Of a stretch of 64,000 nucleotides of DNA, positions 51,481 to 59,034 are shown piece after piece. Position 1 is the first letter of the stretch. Every line of letters begins with the position of its first letter. A program made the translations under genes and the position numbers. The stretch is from assembly GCA_035691065.1 (NCBI GenBank), contig DASSJT010000203.1:8724-72723 (forward strand), written 5' to 3'. The DNA comes from DASSJT01 sp035691065 (lineage in GTDB: Bacteria; Actinomycetota; Actinomycetes; Actinomycetales; Dermatophilaceae). A model generated the notes under the pieces. It was not told the DNA's origin. It saw nothing but the letters and a program-made list of their open reading frames with translations, and ran no database searches.

Positions 51481-52665
51481 ATGTTCGAGTTGAGCAAGGA
51501 CCACGAGGACTTCCGCAAGGTGGTCCGCGAGTTCGCCGAGGCCGAAGTCGGCCCGCACATCGCTCAGTGGGACCGCGAGCACCACTTCCCGGCCGACCTG
51601 GTCCCCAAGATGGGCGCCCTCGGCCTGTTCGGCCTGGTGGTGCCGGAGGAGTACGGCGGCAGCGCCGACGGCGGCCCCGACTTCACGGCCCTCTGCGTCG
51701 CCATCGAGGAGCTCGGCCGGGTCGACCAGTCGATCGGCATCACGCTGTCGGCAGGAGTGGGCCTGGGCATCAACCCGATCCTCACCTACGGCAGCAGCGA
51801 GCAGAAGGAGCGCTGGCTGCCCGACCTGGTCGCCGGGCGCGCGCTTGCCGGTTTCGGCCTGACCGAGCCGGACGCCGGCTCCGACGCGGGCGCCACCAAG
51901 ACGAAGGCGGTCCGCGACGGGGAGGAGTGGGTCATCAATGGCGCCAAGGCGTTCATCACCAACTCGGGCACCTCGATCACCTCGGTGGTCACGGTCACTG
52001 CCCGCACCGGCACCAACGACGACGGCTCGGCGCAGATCAGCGCGATCCTCGTGCCCTCGGGCACACCGGGATTCGTCGTCGAACCGCCGTACGAGAAGCT
52101 GGGCTGGCGCGTCTCCGACACGCACGGCCTCACCTTCCAGGACTGCCGCGTGCCGGTCGCAAACCTCCTCGGCCAGGAGGGCGACGGCTTCAAGCAGTTC
52201 CTCAAGACCCTTGACGACGGCCGCATCGCCATCTCTGCGCTCTCGGTCGGCATGGCCCAGGCGATGCTCGAGCTGTCCACCGACTACGCCAAGACCCGCA
52301 CCGCGTTCGGCCGGCCGATCGGCGCCAACCAGGGCGTCTCCTTCCAGGTCGCAGACCTCGCCGTGATGGTCGAGGCGGCGCGGCTCCTCACCTACAAGGC
52401 GGCCTGGCTCAAGGACGAGCTCGAGCGCGGCCGCCGCTCGGTGCGCGAGGTGAAGCAGGCGGCCTCGATCGCCAAGCTCTACTCCAGCGAGGCGGCCGTC
52501 ACGGCGACCCGCATCGCGGCCCAGGTCTTCGGCGGCAACGGCTTCATGGAGGAGTACCCCGTGGCCCGCTTCTACCGCGACGCCAAGATCCTGGAGATCG
52601 GGGAGGGCACCAGCGAGGTCCAGCGCATGGTGATCGCCCGCAACCTCGGCCTCCCGAGCGACTGA
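51481..52665 (+). CDS. Acyl-CoA dehydrogenase (isovaleryl/short-chain type)
   Basis: FAD-dependent alpha,beta-dehydrogenation of an acyl-CoA, 394 aa. Signature AGFGLTEPDAGSDAGATKTKA, second signature QVFGGNGFMEEYPVARFYRDAKILEIGEGTSEVQR, and the catalytic Glu lies in the YRDAKILEIGEGTSE segment. First of a two-gene operon with a biotin-dependent carboxyltransferase, an arrangement seen in leucine degradation (isovaleryl-CoA, then methylcrotonyl-CoA). The LiuR-like palindrome controls it. The exact acyl chain is inferred, not proven. Confidence 0.94.
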   Translation: MFELSKDHEDFRKVVREFAEAEVGPHIAQWDREHHFPADLVPKMGALGLFGLVVPEEYGGSADGGPDFTALCVAIEELGRVDQSIGITLSAGVGLGINPILTYGSSEQKERWLPDLVAGRALAGFGLTEPDAGSDAGATKTKAVRDGEEWVINGAKAFITNSGTSITSVVTVTARTGTNDDGSAQISAILVPSGTPGFVVEPPYEKLGWRVSDTHGLTFQDCRVPVANLLGQEGDGFKQFLKTLDDGRIAISALSVGMAQAMLELSTDYAKTRTAFGRPIGANQGVSFQVADLAVMVEAARLLTYKAAWLKDELERGRRSVREVKQAASIAKLYSSEAAVTATRIAAQVFGGNGFMEEYPVARFYRDAKILEIGEGTSEVQRMVIARNLGLPSD

Positions 52666-52669
52666 CGCC

Positions 52670-54298
52670 ATGGCAGCCGACCGGTCCGCAGACCACAGGG
52701 GTATGCCGGTGAGCCCCGCAGGCGCCCCACCTCCCTTCGCGTCCGGCGGCGACGCCGGCGGCGACCCGCGAGTGGCGGACATCCGCGAGCGGCTCGCCGC
52801 GGCATACGCCGCCTCGGCCGCACCGTCGGAGAAGGCGGCGGCCAAGCTGGCCTCGCAGAACAAGCTCTATGTGCGCGACCGGATCGCCCTGCTCTTCGAC
52901 GAGGGCAGCTTCGTCGAGGACGGGCGGTTCGCGAACGCCATGGCGCCGGGGCTGCCGGCTGACGGGGTGGTCACCGGGCGCGGGACCGTTGACGGCCGTC
53001 CGGCGATCGTCGTGGCCAACGACCCGACGGTTAAAGCCGGCTCGTGGGGGGCCCGCACCGTCGAGAAGATCGTGCGCGCCACCGAGATGGCGCTGCGCGA
53101 GGAGCTGCCGGTCTTATGGTTCGTCGACTCCGCCGGGGCGCGGATCACCGACCAGGTGGAGCTCTTCCCGGGCCGGCGTGGCGCCGGGCGCATCTTCCAC
53201 AACCAGGTTGCGCTGTCGGGGAAGGTGCCCCAGATCTGCTGCCTGTTCGGCCCGAGCGCGGCGGGCGGTGCCTACATCCCGAGCTTCACCGACGTGGTGA
53301 TCATGGTCGAGGGCAACGCGTCGATGTACCTCGGCAGCCCGCGGATGGCCGAGATGGTCGTCGGGGAGAAGGTCTCGCTGGAGGAGATGGGCGGGGCCCG
53401 CATGCACTGCACGGTCTCTGGCTGTGGGGACCTCCTCGCATCGGATGACGCCGAGGCGATCGAGCTCGCCAAGCTCTACTTCTCGTACGTCCCGCAGAGC
53501 TGGCGCTCGGAGCTCCCGTCGTACGTACCGGAGGAGCCGGCTGCGCCGCTCACCCGCCACACGGTGCCGGAGCGGGAGAGCCAGCCGTTCGACGTCCACG
53601 AGGTCATCGACGGCCTCGTCGACGACGACTCGTTCTTCGAGATCAAGCCGCTGTTCGCCGCCGAGCTGGTGATCGGCTTCGGCCGCATGGCAGGCGAGAC
53701 CGTGGGGATCGTCGCGAACAACTCTGCGGTCAAGGGCGGTGTCCTGTTCACCGACAGCGCCGACAAGGCCTCGCGGTTCATCTGGGTGTGCGACGCCTTC
53801 TCGATCCCGATCATCTACCTCGCCGACGTGCCCGGCTTCATGATCGGGTCTGAGGTCGAGCGGGGCGGGATAATCCGGCACGGCGCCAAGATGGTCTCCG
53901 CGGTCTCTAGCGCCACGGTGCCGCAGTTCTGCGTGGTGATCCGAAAGGCCTACGGCGCCGGCCTTTACGCGATGGGCGGCCCAGGCTTCGCCCCTGATGC
54001 GACCATCGCCCTGCCGACGGCGCGCATCGCCGTGATGGGGCCCGAGGCGGCAGTGAACGCCGTCTACGCCAACAAGATCGGCGAGATCGACGACGACGAG
54101 GAGCGGGCCCGCTTCGTCGCCGAGCGCCGGGCGGAGTACGACGAGGACGTCGACCTCGAGCGTCTCGCCGCCGACCTGGTCCTCGACCAGGTGATCGAGG
54201 CCGACGCGCTCCGGGCGGAGCTGCTCCGGCGGCTGAAGTACGCCGCCGGGCGCGAGCGGCACTTCGCCACCAAGCGCCGCGACATCCCGCCCGTCTGA
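52670..54298 (+). CDS. Acyl-CoA carboxylase beta subunit (carboxyltransferase)
   Basis: Transfers carboxyl from biotin to an acyl-CoA, 542 aa. The crotonase-like halves are seen: LWFVDSAGARITDQVELFPG with GPSAAGGAYIPSFTD (oxyanion glycines), then IIYLADVPGFMIGSEVERGG and AYGAGLYAMGGPGFAPD. The N-terminal 40 residues are disordered-looking. It starts 4 bases after the dehydrogenase stop. Partner biotin subunit is probably that at 43.7 kb. Methylcrotonyl-CoA (with the dehydrogenase) or propionyl-CoA (with the mutase at 0.7 kb) are both plausible substrates. Confidence 0.94.
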   Translation: MAADRSADHRGMPVSPAGAPPPFASGGDAGGDPRVADIRERLAAAYAASAAPSEKAAAKLASQNKLYVRDRIALLFDEGSFVEDGRFANAMAPGLPADGVVTGRGTVDGRPAIVVANDPTVKAGSWGARTVEKIVRATEMALREELPVLWFVDSAGARITDQVELFPGRRGAGRIFHNQVALSGKVPQICCLFGPSAAGGAYIPSFTDVVIMVEGNASMYLGSPRMAEMVVGEKVSLEEMGGARMHCTVSGCGDLLASDDAEAIELAKLYFSYVPQSWRSELPSYVPEEPAAPLTRHTVPERESQPFDVHEVIDGLVDDDSFFEIKPLFAAELVIGFGRMAGETVGIVANNSAVKGGVLFTDSADKASRFIWVCDAFSIPIIYLADVPGFMIGSEVERGGIIRHGAKMVSAVSSATVPQFCVVIRKAYGAGLYAMGGPGFAPDATIALPTARIAVMGPEAAVNAVYANKIGEIDDDEERARFVAERRAEYDEDVDLERLAADLVLDQVIEADALRAELLRRLKYAAGRERHFATKRRDIPPV

Positions 54299-54303
54299 CC
54301 GCT

Positions 54304-54951
54304 CTAGGCGGGCGCGGGCGACTCCCGGAGGTGGTGGAACTCCAGGCCGATCTCGCGCAGCAGGTCTCGCAGGAGTGGGAGCGACAGCCCGACCACGTTG
54401 GAGTGGTCGCCCTCGATGCTCGTGATGTAGGGGCCGCCCAGCCCGTCGATCGTGAAGGCCCCGGCCACCCGAAGCGGCTCGCCCGTGGCGATGTAGGCGC
54501 TGATCTCCGCGTCGTCCAGCTGCGCGAAGTGGACGACGGTGGAGGCGACGGCGCCGAAGGTGGCGCCGGTGCCGTCCTCGCGGTCGTCGATGAGCCAGTG
54601 CCCGGTGTGCAGGGTGCCGGACTGTCCTCGCATGCGCTGCCACCGCGCAGTCGCCTCTGCCGCGTCGACCGGCTTGCCGTGGACCTCGCCGTCGATGTCG
54701 AGGATGGAGTCGCAGCCCAGAACCAGGTGGTCGGGCCGGTCGGCCAGCGCCGTGGACACCGCTTCAGCCTTGGCACGGGCGAGCACGAGCGCCATGTCGG
54801 CCGGATCCAGCTCGCCGTAGCTCTCCTTGGCATGTGCCATGACCGCGCCCTCGTCGACCTCGCTCGCGAACACCCGTGGCTCCACGCCGGCCGCGTGGAG
54901 GAGCTTCAGCCGGGCCGGTGAGGCTGAGCCGAGCACGATGGCGACAGTCAC
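54304..54951 (-). CDS. maf: Maf/Ham1-like nucleoside triphosphate pyrophosphatase
   Basis: House-cleaning pyrophosphatase acting on dTTP/UTP or modified NTPs, 215 aa. It has the family opening IVLGSASPARLKLLHAAGV, the EVDE motif, ARAKAEAV, LGCDSILDIDG and the phosphate-contact KPVDAAEA, then IDGLGGPYITSIEGDHSNVVGLSL. GTG 54951 is supported by TAGCCT at leaderless spacing; an upstream open frame has no similarity. It is convergent with the carboxyltransferase, with which it is often neighbouring in actinobacteria. Confidence 0.94.
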   Translation of the reverse strand: MTVAIVLGSASPARLKLLHAAGVEPRVFASEVDEGAVMAHAKESYGELDPADMALVLARAKAEAVSTALADRPDHLVLGCDSILDIDGEVHGKPVDAAEATARWQRMRGQSGTLHTGHWLIDDREDGTGATFGAVASTVVHFAQLDDAEISAYIATGEPLRVAGAFTIDGLGGPYITSIEGDHSNVVGLSLPLLRDLLREIGLEFHHLRESPAPA

Positions 54952-54958
54952 GGACGGC

Positions 54959-54964
54959 AGGCTA
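54959..54964 (-). promoter_or_regulatory. maf: -10 element TAGCCT, leaderless start of maf
   Basis: On the minus strand TAGCCT ends 7 bases before GTG 54951. Confidence 0.5.
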
Positions 54965-55019
54965 TCCCGGCGCCAGAGCCGTCGGCGACGAGCGTTGTCG
55001 CGTCGCTCGCCCCCGCGGC

Positions 55020-55823
55020 TCAGCCGGTGCGGCGCCGCGTCCCCCCGTTGCGGGCGGCCGCGACCGACACGGGCCGGCGTGACGCAGCTGCACGCGACCT
55101 GCTGGCGTTCAACAGCCCGGAAACCAGGCGCTGCGTGTCGTCCTCGGGTGGGAGGCCCAGCTCGGCCAGCAGCACGCGGGAGAGCCGCTGGAACTGGGCG
55201 AGCGCAGCCATTCGGTTGCCGCTGGCGAGGTAGCTCTGGATCAGGGCGCGGTGCGATGACTCGCGCAGGGGCTCCAGCTCGATGGCGCGGTGGGCCAGGT
55301 CGACCGCGTCGCCGTAACGACCCTGCTCGATGCACGCGTCGGCGCCCGCCTCGAGCAGGTGGAGCTCCAGCTGGCGCAGGCGCTCCCGCTCGATGGTCAG
55401 CCACTCGTCGGCCCATCCGGGCAGCAGCTCGGCTCGGTACTGGCGCACGCGGCCCAGCCCGTTGAAGTCGCCGTCGAACACCTCCTCCGCGAGCGCGGAC
55501 AGCAGGTGTACGTCGACCTCCACATCGGGAGCCAGGGAGATGGCCGTGGGATCGGCGACCAGGACCGGCACGTTGCGCCGCAGGCGCCAGAGCCCGGTGC
55601 GCAGGTTGGAGGATGCCCGAGCCTCGCTGGCATCGGGCCAGAGGTGGGCCGCCGCACGGGTGCGCGGCACCCAGGCAGCCTGCAGTGCGGCATACGCCAC
55701 CATCCGCTGGAGCGTCAGTGGCAGCGAGACCGCCCGGCCCTCTTCCTCGATGTGGAAGCCCCCTAGGAGGCGCACTTTGATGGCCGCGCTGCGGCCCCGT
55801 CCTGCACGTGTCTCACCCGCCAT
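55020..55823 (-). CDS. SARP/BTAD-type transcriptional regulator
   Basis: Pathway-type activator, 267 aa. The N-terminal OmpR-like DNA-binding domain (about 15-100) begins IKVRLLGGFHIEEEGRAVSLP and includes AAAHLWPDASEARASSNLRTGLWRLRR. The bacterial transcriptional activator (BTAD) domain (about 105-240) is helical, with GRYGDAVDLAHRAIELEPLRESSHRALIQ and LLAELGLPPEDDT. There is no ATPase or TPR extension. ATG 55823 has a ribosome site (GGGGAA). It is divergent from the peptide operon at 56149, so it is the expected regulator of that locus; SARPs usually turn on secondary-metabolite clusters. Confidence 0.92.
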   Translation of the reverse strand: MAGETRAGRGRSAAIKVRLLGGFHIEEEGRAVSLPLTLQRMVAYAALQAAWVPRTRAAAHLWPDASEARASSNLRTGLWRLRRNVPVLVADPTAISLAPDVEVDVHLLSALAEEVFDGDFNGLGRVRQYRAELLPGWADEWLTIERERLRQLELHLLEAGADACIEQGRYGDAVDLAHRAIELEPLRESSHRALIQSYLASGNRMAALAQFQRLSRVLLAELGLPPEDDTQRLVSGLLNASRSRAAASRRPVSVAAARNGGTRRRTG

Positions 55824-56148
55824 GTCAGTTCCCCGTGCTCGTCGGCTGCCCCATCTCAACCGCGCGTGACTAGTTACACCGTACTCACGGATGGAGCCCT
55901 CTGCTGCCGTTTCCCGCTGTTGTCCATGTTTGACCCGATATCGGCTGGGTGCGACTGGTTACCGGGCGTAGAGGCGCGGCGTTGACGGAGGAGTGACGTC
56001 GCGGTGCACTACGTGCGACGCGACGCGCGGCGCAGCAGTGGCGGCGGGTGCACGCGGTCGTGGCGTGTGCGAGAACACGGGCGAGACGAGCCGCTGGTCT
56101 AGTGGAAGGTGCATTCGAACCACGTCATGGGGAGGGGGTGAAACAACC
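55824..56148. promoter_or_regulatory. Divergent control region of the SARP gene and peptide operon
   Basis: 325 bases with no credible gene. They should hold both promoters. A TTGACG (55982-55987) could be a -35 for the peptide operon, but I found no convincing paired -10. The AT-richer patch at 55866-55885 is the likeliest SARP promoter. I looked for the 11-bp-spaced heptamer repeats of SARP sites and did not find a clear pair. A strong ribosome site GGAGGGGGTG (56131-56140) serves the first peptide. Confidence 0.5.
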
Positions 56149-56334
56149 ATGAACGAGTTCACCTACGAGGAGCTCGAGGTCGAGCTGTTGCCGTCACGCG
56201 AGGCGCTCGGCTTCTTCCACACCAACTGGGCGGGTATCGCCGCGACCAACGTGGCGCTCGCACAGAACGTCGGCTCGGTCAACTCCGCAGCCTGGGCCGC
56301 TGCGGGCCAGTCCATCTGGGTCAACCAGCAGTAG
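56149..56334 (+). CDS. Small putative precursor peptide A
   Basis: 61-aa peptide with a ribosome site (GGAGGGGG) 8 bases before ATG 56149. It has two parts. The leader-like acidic N-terminus contains EVELLPSREALGFF (residues 10-23). The core, from about residue 26, contains N-W-A-G-I then NVALAQNVGS (34-43), repeated Ala and Gln, ending QSIWVNQQ. The core alternates small residues with Asn/Gln at every second position and has no Cys. It is not a known bacteriocin or lanthipeptide type. It shares its leader and core pattern with peptide B. It is likely the substrate of the PqqD-M50 protein encoded downstream. Confidence 0.85.
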   Translation: MNEFTYEELEVELLPSREALGFFHTNWAGIAATNVALAQNVGSVNSAAWAAAGQSIWVNQQ

Positions 56335-56380
56335 CCGGCCAACAGGTTGACGAGAGTCGGCCTGGAGAGGAGGGAACGCA

Positions 56381-56575
56381 ATGGGCACGAACGTGCTGTC
56401 GCGCGCCGAGCTCGAGGCGACGACCGCGGAGCTGCTCCCGCCACGGGAGACACTCGCGTGGATCAACGTCACGAACATCACGGCGGTGAACATTGCGATC
56501 GCCATCAACGCTGCATCCTATGGATCGGTGGCTCAAGCGGTAGCCCTGCAGGGGATTACCGTCGGCCAGTCCTAG
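56381..56575 (+). CDS. Small putative precursor peptide B
   Basis: 64-aa paralogue of peptide A, 46 bases downstream, with ribosome site GAGGAGGGA. The leader has AELLPPRETLAWI (residues 16-28) against ELLPSREALGFF in A. The core has N-V-T-N-I, then NIAIAINAAS (37-46), and ends QGITVGQS. Core positions N, A, A, N, S, S, A, A, Q, I, V and Q coincide with those of peptide A, so the two descend from one gene. Ser46 and Ser49 align with the Cys142 and Cys145 of the exported protein at 59031. The mature form, if any, is unknown. Confidence 0.85.
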   Translation: MGTNVLSRAELEATTAELLPPRETLAWINVTNITAVNIAIAINAASYGSVAQAVALQGITVGQS

Positions 56576-56610
56576 CCAGGGGGTGCAGCCGGGCACGACG
56601 TGTCCGGCGG

Positions 56611-56667
56611 GGTGGGGTTCCGAAAGGCACGGGGCCCCACCACCAGGCACCGCGACCTGCGGGTGCC
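56611..56667 (+). terminator. Two hairpins between peptide genes and the protease gene
   Basis: GGTGGGG (56611-56617) pairs with CCCCACC (56635-56641). Then GGCACC (56646-56651) pairs with GGTGCC (56662-56667). They fill most of the 119-base gap and would lower protease-ATPase transcription relative to the peptides. Confidence 0.55.
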
Positions 56668-56694
56668 GCACACGGGGTCCACGGGGAGGGACCG

Positions 56695-59034
56695 ATGAAT
56701 ATTGCCGCACCTTTCGCATCGCCGCGTCTCGCGCCGGGTGTGCGGATGCTCGGCGAGTACCAGGGATCTGGCTTCACCGAGCCGCGCTACCTCATCGCGC
56801 GCAATGACAACCAGGTCATCCAGGTGTCCGAGCTGCTGTTCCTCGTCGCCTCACACCTCGACGGGATGCGGGACACCGACGAGATCGCTGCCCTCGTGAG
56901 CGGGCAGTACGGAAAGGCCCTCACAGCGGAGGGCGTCGACTACCTCGTCTACGAGAAGCTCGGCCCGCTCGGCATCGTGGACGTACCTACACCAGATGAG
57001 TCTTCCTCGGGGCAGACCCCGGGGATGCACGCGGGCCCGGGGGAGGCACCCGGCGCCTCCCCGCCTAGGGCAAGGCCCCTGCTGGGGCTGCGCCTGCGCC
57101 GGGTGCTTTTCCCCCCGCGTCTGACCAACATCCTCGCGGCGACCTTTGCCCCGCTGTTCTACCCGCTGGCCATGGTCGCGGCGCTGGTCGGCGTCGCCGC
57201 CGGCGACATCTGGCTCACGCTGAGCGCAAGCCCCGGGAGTGCCTTCGCTGCCACGATGGAGAAGCCGGTGACGATGCTGGGCGTGCTCGCCCTGCTGCTC
57301 GTCAGCGTGGTCTTCCACGAGATCGGTCACGCTGCAGCCTGCCGGTACGGCGGGGGCCGTCCAGGCGCGATCGGCATGGCGCTCTACCTGATCTTCCCGG
57401 CGTTCTACACGGACGTCACCGATGCCTACCGCCTGTCCCGGCGCGCACGGCTGCGCACCGACTTCGGCGGTGTCTACTTCAACGCGCTCTTCATCGGTGC
57501 GCTGACTGTCACCTATGCGGTCACGGGGTGGCCGCTGCTGGTGCTCGCTATCGTCATGGTGCACGTGGAGATCCTCCAGCAGCTCCTGCCCCTGGGCCGG
57601 CTCGACGGTTTCTACCTGCTCGGCGACGTCGTGGGCGTGCCGGACCTCTTCGGCCGAGTCCGCCCAGTGCTCGCCAGCCTGGTCCCCGGCACCGACACGC
57701 CGAGCCGGGTCGGCCTGCGACCCATCGTGCGGGTGGTGGTCACCTTCTGGGTGCTGATCGTCCTCCCGCTCCTCATCGGGCTGTTCGTGCTTCTGCTGTG
57801 GCGCTCGCCCGACTTGGCGAGAGACACCTGGACCAGCCTCCAGCGCGAGTGGAACACCTTGAGCACCGCTCTCGGGGCCCGGGACGCGGCGGCCGCGCTG
57901 CTGGCCCTCCTGTCGATGCTGCTCCTGCCCCTGCCGCTCCTCGGCCTCGTACTGATCGTCGTCGACCTGGCCAGACGCACCAGCCGCAGCCTTGGCCAGG
58001 CTCTCGCGGCACGTCGGCGGCGGCGCGTGGCTGCTGCCTTGGAGGCGGAGCTGGCTGGGCGCTCGCTCCGGGCCGACGAGTTCACCGACGAGGCCATGCT
58101 GCGGCGGCGGCTCGACCTCGACAAGGTGCACGGTTGGCGGCGGCTCGTGGTCGCCCTGACCGGAGGCCGGGTGCGGCCCAAGCCGCCGAAGGCCGAGCTC
58201 CACCGCCAGGCGTTGCTCGCAGCCGTCCGGACGCCGGCCCCGGAGTGCCGCCGGGTGGTGGTGCTGTCCCGCAAGGGCGGCGCCGGCAAGACCACCACTG
58301 CGCTGATGCTCGGCCACGTCATGGCCAGCAACCGGGGCGACCGTGTGGTGGCCATCGACGCCAACCCCGACGCGGGCACCCTGGCCGACCGTCTGGGGCG
58401 GGCCACCCGCTCGACCATCACCGACCTGCTCAACGACCAGGACCAGGTCGACCGCTACACCCGGATGCGCACGTACACGTCGCAGTCCGACACCCGTCTG
58501 GAGGTCCTGGGCAGCGACGACGACCCCCAGGTCACCCGGTCGCGGCGGGCCGAGGACTACCGCCGGGCGATCGACCTGCTCGACCGGCACTACAGCCTGA
58601 TCCTGGTCGACACGGGCACGGGCATCCTCGAGGACGCCGTGCAGGGGATCCTGGGAGAGGCCGACCAGGTGATCGTGGTGATGCCGCCGGCCCTCGACGG
58701 CGCCCGAGCCGCGGCGATGACCTTGGACTGGCTCCAGGAGCACGGGCACGGCCGGCTCGTCGAGACCGCGATCGTCGTGATCAACGGCGTGCGCTCCTCC
58801 TCCCAGCTGGACCTGTCTCGGGTGGAGAGCCACTTCCGCGCCCGGTGCTCCCACGTGATGCGCCTCCCATGGGACCCAGCACTGGAAGCCGGCGCGCGCA
58901 CCGCGCTGGATGACCTGCACTGGCGCACCCAGGCGGCATACTTGGAGCTCGCTGCCATGGTGGGGGCCGGCTTCGCCCGGCCGGGCACCCGGCAGCAGCA
59001 ACCTGGGCGCCTCGAGACCTGGAGCACGGCATGA
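56695..59034 (+). CDS. PqqD-like / M50 zinc metalloprotease / MinD-like ATPase fusion
   Basis: 779-aa membrane protein. Residues about 15-97 resemble PqqD-type peptide-recognition domains (VIQVSELLFLVASHLDG, TDEIAALVSG). The membrane protease region (about 145-430) has FHEIGHAAACR (zinc HExxH 208-212) and GRLDGFYLLGD (301-311, zinc Asp304), as in YydH-like peptide zinc metalloproteases, with several transmembrane segments. After a basic linker comes a soluble ParA/MinD domain (about 518-740): deviant Walker A RKGGAGKTTT (526-535), VVAIDANPDAGTLADRLG, and Walker B LILVDTGTG. ATG 56695 has ribosome site GGGGAGGG; an upstream in-frame extension covers peptide B and is spurious. I know of no described protein with this three-part fusion. 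Confidence 0.88.
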   Translation: MNIAAPFASPRLAPGVRMLGEYQGSGFTEPRYLIARNDNQVIQVSELLFLVASHLDGMRDTDEIAALVSGQYGKALTAEGVDYLVYEKLGPLGIVDVPTPDESSSGQTPGMHAGPGEAPGASPPRARPLLGLRLRRVLFPPRLTNILAATFAPLFYPLAMVAALVGVAAGDIWLTLSASPGSAFAATMEKPVTMLGVLALLLVSVVFHEIGHAAACRYGGGRPGAIGMALYLIFPAFYTDVTDAYRLSRRARLRTDFGGVYFNALFIGALTVTYAVTGWPLLVLAIVMVHVEILQQLLPLGRLDGFYLLGDVVGVPDLFGRVRPVLASLVPGTDTPSRVGLRPIVRVVVTFWVLIVLPLLIGLFVLLLWRSPDLARDTWTSLQREWNTLSTALGARDAAAALLALLSMLLLPLPLLGLVLIVVDLARRTSRSLGQALAARRRRRVAAALEAELAGRSLRADEFTDEAMLRRRLDLDKVHGWRRLVVALTGGRVRPKPPKAELHRQALLAAVRTPAPECRRVVVLSRKGGAGKTTTALMLGHVMASNRGDRVVAIDANPDAGTLADRLGRATRSTITDLLNDQDQVDRYTRMRTYTSQSDTRLEVLGSDDDPQVTRSRRAEDYRRAIDLLDRHYSLILVDTGTGILEDAVQGILGEADQVIVVMPPALDGARAAAMTLDWLQEHGHGRLVETAIVVINGVRSSSQLDLSRVESHFRARCSHVMRLPWDPALEAGARTALDDLHWRTQAAYLELAAMVGAGFARPGTRQQQPGRLETWSTA

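Noticed and set aside
56093..56122. tRNA-like string (GGTCTAGTGGAAGG ... ATTCGAACCAC) before peptide A
   Set aside because: Only fragments of a D arm and T loop are present. There is no anticodon stem, acceptor stem or correct length, so it is coincidence.
55824..56148. SARP heptamer direct repeats upstream of the peptide operon
   Set aside because: GCTGCCG/GCTGTTG copies near 55903 and 55916 are 13 bases apart rather than 11, and are too weak to call.
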